Shown here piece after piece: positions 61,926 to 64,000 of a DNA stretch of 64,000 bases (position 1 is the stretch's first letter; each line of letters opens with the position of its first letter). This DNA comes from Blautia parvula (GTDB taxonomy: Bacteria; Bacillota; Clostridia; Lachnospirales; Lachnospiraceae): the NCBI RefSeq assembly GCF_020215665.1, contig NZ_CP084061.1, positions 3,456,501-3,520,500 of the forward strand, written 5' to 3'. The notes beneath the pieces are model-generated. The model was given only the letters and a program-made list of their open reading frames with translations. It had not been told where the DNA came from and searched no databases. The position numbers and the translations under genes are program-made.

Positions 61926-62780
61926 CTATTCCTGTATCCTCATCTTATTTGAGAGGAAACTGGATAATGTAACAATAAACATTGAGACAAACAATAATAC
62001 CACTGACAGTGCCGCTGCAAAATTCCAGTCAAAGATAAACATAGTCTGTTGATAAATCATATTTGTCATGACCATTACCTTTCCGCCGCCAAGCATCACC
62101 GGCACCATAAAAGCTGCTGTATTCAGTGCAAACACTAAGAGTGCGCCGGATACAATACCCGGGGATGTAAGAGGGAGTGTCACCTTGAAAAAGGTCTTTA
62201 CAAAGCCTGCACCAAATACATAAGATGCCTCCTCCACATACGGGTCCACATTTTCAATCGGGCTTATCATGATCATAGCAAAGTATGGAAGTCCACAATG
62301 GATCAATCCCATGATCACACCAACATTACTTCCCAGAAAGTTCTGTGGTTCGGAAATAATATGCAGTGCCTGCAGGATGATGCTGAACACACCGCTCTTC
62401 GGCAGAATCGCCATCCATCCAAACATACGAATGGTTATGGATACCCAAAGAGGAAGCACCAGAAATGTTGTTGCAATACTCCTCTTCCAGCCTTTCATAT
62501 GGGCAACCTTATAGGCAACCGGATATCCCATAATAATACAAAACACGACTGACCACAGGCTCAGTATAAGTGTCCTTGACAAAACCCCTATATAATACCC
62601 ATCCTTAAAAAAGGCCATAAAATACTCTGCTGTATACTCTCCTGTCTCTTTGTCACAGATACTCAGCCACAGCATCCTGCCAAGCGGTATCAGATAAATC
62701 ACCATCAAAAAGGCCAGGGGAAGAATAATGTACCACTTATTTACATAGGTCCACTTTTTTTCTTTTTGTTTCATACACAC
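61926..62780 (-). CDS. PotB-type ABC transporter permease
   Basis: 284 residues, six membrane segments. VEEASYVFGAGFVKTFFKVTLPLTSPG is the ATPase-contact loop and MRLRMLWLS-type residues (PLGRMLWLSICD) follow the first membrane helix. Belongs to the PotB/YdcU branch. 65 bases downstream of the binding-protein gene. Confidence 0.92.
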   Translation of the reverse strand: MCMKQKEKKWTYVNKWYIILPLAFLMVIYLIPLGRMLWLSICDKETGEYTAEYFMAFFKDGYYIGVLSRTLILSLWSVVFCIIMGYPVAYKVAHMKGWKRSIATTFLVLPLWVSITIRMFGWMAILPKSGVFSIILQALHIISEPQNFLGSNVGVIMGLIHCGLPYFAMIMISPIENVDPYVEEASYVFGAGFVKTFFKVTLPLTSPGIVSGALLVFALNTAAFMVPVMLGGGKVMVMTNMIYQQTMFIFDWNFAAALSVVLLFVSMFIVTLSSFLSNKMRIQE

Positions 62781-62803
62781 CCTCCTGTTCTGGTTTCCAC
62801 CCG

Positions 62804-62824
62804 CCCGTCTGATATACAGACGGG
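62804..62824 (-). other. intercistronic hairpin after the PotD-like gene
   Basis: CCCGTCTG (62804-62811) pairs with CAGACGGG (62817-62824), with further G/C pairing outside. Same placement as the hairpin after the sugar-binding gene at 46.8 kb, so it probably tunes the binding-protein to permease ratio. Confidence 0.6.
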
Positions 62825-62845
62825 AATCGGGCGGAGGGCTGAGTC

Positions 62846-63994
62846 TTAATTCTTAAACACCTTATTCCAGCGGTCAACAAACTCTGCTCTGTCTTCTTCT
62901 GTTATCATCTCCTGGTCAAAGAATATCAGTTTCTGTATCGCCTCTTCACCATATGGCATGAATGGCTGCAGTTCCTCGGGAACTTCGCATTTCCTGTTGG
63001 ATGGTGCATAGAAGTTATTTGTGGCATAAGCGTATTCTGCTTCCACTCCAATCAATTCATTGACCAGTTCATTGGCCAGTTCAGGCACCTTTGTGTTTTT
63101 GGCTACCGCCACATATGTTGGCATTCCCGGAAGACCTTCTTCCAGATCTGCATAAGAGATCTCGTCATGTCCGTCATTGGACAGCATAGCTGTTCGTCCG
63201 TTGGTATGAATAGCGATCACTGCGTCTCCATTGATAAGAGCCGTATCCGTGTCACTATGCTGGGTGGATACCATATATACATTGGGTGCCAGCTCTTCCA
63301 GCTTTTCAAAAACACCGTCCCAGCACGATTTGTCTGTAAGGCTGGTATCAAAAAATGCATGTGCTGCCATTTCCGCCAGTTCGTAGCCGCCGCCAAAAGT
63401 CACGTCGCTGACAATTACTTTACCGGCATACTCCGGATTCCAGAGATCCTTCCAGCTTGTGGGCGCATCGATCAGGTCATTGCGGTAAGCAAAACCCCTT
63501 GTTCCCCAGTTTGTGATAACGCCATATTCATTTTCCTTTGCCTCATCATATAAATCCGGTGCATTAGACATGGCATCATAATCCAGCTCTTTCGTCACAC
63601 CCAGTAATTTTCCGTTCATCATCTCATAATAGTTCACATGCAGGACATCCACAGAAGGGTCATCGCCTTCCGCTTTCAGTTGGGCAAGGGGCGCTGAGCC
63701 AAGCACGATTTCCATGGTGGCTCCGGTCCTCTCCTCAAACGCAGGTTTCACAATATTCCTCAATGTCTCTTCATATGTGCCGCCCCAGGATGTGACTCTT
63801 ACCGTCTGACCTGCAAAAGGTTTTTCGGATGTGGTGTCATCTGCATTGCCGTCTGTTTTTTCACTGCTTTCTGTCGGTTCCTTCGTCTCTGTCTCTGCCG
63901 GTTTCTGTTCATCTTTCCCGGAATTGCCGCCGCACCCTATACATCCCAGGGCCACAGCCGCACTAAGAGCCAGCATTGCCATTTCTCTTTTCAT
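62846..63994 (-). CDS. PotD-like solute-binding lipoprotein
   Basis: 382 residues. The lipoprotein signal ends at LGCIGC, followed by an acidic Thr/Glu/Lys-rich linker. The SBP_bac_8-type fold opens with TVRVTSWGGTYEETLRNIVKPAFEERTGATMEIVLG and contains NWGTRGFAYRNDLIDAPTSWKDLWNPEYAGKV. Relatives bind polyamines, 2-aminoethylphosphonate or organic acids. The ATG at 63992-63994 is only six bases from the window edge, so its RBS is not visible. The ATPase gene is presumably upstream, beyond the edge. Confidence 0.9.
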   Translation of the reverse strand: MKREMAMLALSAAVALGCIGCGGNSGKDEQKPAETETKEPTESSEKTDGNADDTTSEKPFAGQTVRVTSWGGTYEETLRNIVKPAFEERTGATMEIVLGSAPLAQLKAEGDDPSVDVLHVNYYEMMNGKLLGVTKELDYDAMSNAPDLYDEAKENEYGVITNWGTRGFAYRNDLIDAPTSWKDLWNPEYAGKVIVSDVTFGGGYELAEMAAHAFFDTSLTDKSCWDGVFEKLEELAPNVYMVSTQHSDTDTALINGDAVIAIHTNGRTAMLSNDGHDEISYADLEEGLPGMPTYVAVAKNTKVPELANELVNELIGVEAEYAYATNNFYAPSNRKCEVPEELQPFMPYGEEAIQKLIFFDQEMITEEDRAEFVDRWNKVFKN

Positions 63995-64000
63995 TTGTGT

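Overview
The window reads as chromosomal DNA of a gut Firmicute, most likely a Lachnospiraceae member related to Blautia. This is inferred from strong AGGAGG-type ribosome binding sites, TTGACA/TATAAT-type promoters, a choline-binding-repeat surface glucanase, YesM/YesN-type two-component pairs and a butyrate kinase. It contains no rRNA or tRNA gene and no CRISPR array. Most genes lie on the minus strand.

1-11.9 kb is a surface-polysaccharide locus read leftward. It holds a CapD/PglF-like nucleotide-sugar 4,6-dehydratase, a DegT-type aminotransferase, a GNAT acetyltransferase, a PglC-like phosphoglycosyl transferase, an ATP-grasp enzyme and the first codons of a second aminotransferase-like gene. 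Its upstream end is the most interesting part of the window. A tyrosine recombinase sits between perfect 17-bp inverted repeats, so the segment is probably invertible. Next comes a TnpB-family protein in which all three RuvC catalytic acids are replaced. A compact, highly structured non-coding RNA candidate then lies directly before the dehydratase gene. As drawn, a strong hairpin separates the recombinase from the TnpB-like gene and the best promoters in the invertible segment point away from the locus. My inference is an OFF orientation of a phase switch whose first product is an RNA-guided, nuclease-dead DNA-binding protein. Between the dehydratase and the aminotransferase, a 2.2-kb gene-poor stretch is flanked by 20-bp direct repeats and looks like a decayed insertion.

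12-27.7 kb is mostly housekeeping and envelope genes: ddl-murF, an AraC regulator divergent from a 1503-residue GH16 surface glucanase, an L,D-transpeptidase, a class I aminotransferase, a Ca-type P-ATPase and an RNA methyltransferase-like gene. A 192-bp palindrome lies before the ATPase.

27.7-34 kb holds an XRE-type regulator with a palindromic operator, divergent from a four-gene operon: SDR, MFS carrier, SnoaL/BaiE-like protein and an old-yellow-enzyme/FAD reductase. The families are those of bile-acid bai operons, but no CoA-handling genes are present. 34-42.8 kb carries a PepSY lipoprotein with a two-component system, asparaginase, DUF1294, chorismate synthase and a second two-component system. 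42.8-53 kb is a carbohydrate locus: GH2 enzyme, two permeases, binding protein, YesM/YesN pair and an AEC carrier. 53-58.4 kb holds an isochorismatase, butyrate kinase, DUF6320, AATase-like acyltransferase, alpha/beta hydrolase and DUF2284.

58.4-64 kb is a leftward operon with a PotD/PotB/PotC-type importer, two SDR-fold proteins that both lack the catalytic tyrosine, and a pair of small proteins that together resemble a split cyclophilin-like/helical-bundle (cucumopine-synthase-like) enzyme. Its ATPase gene is not in the window.
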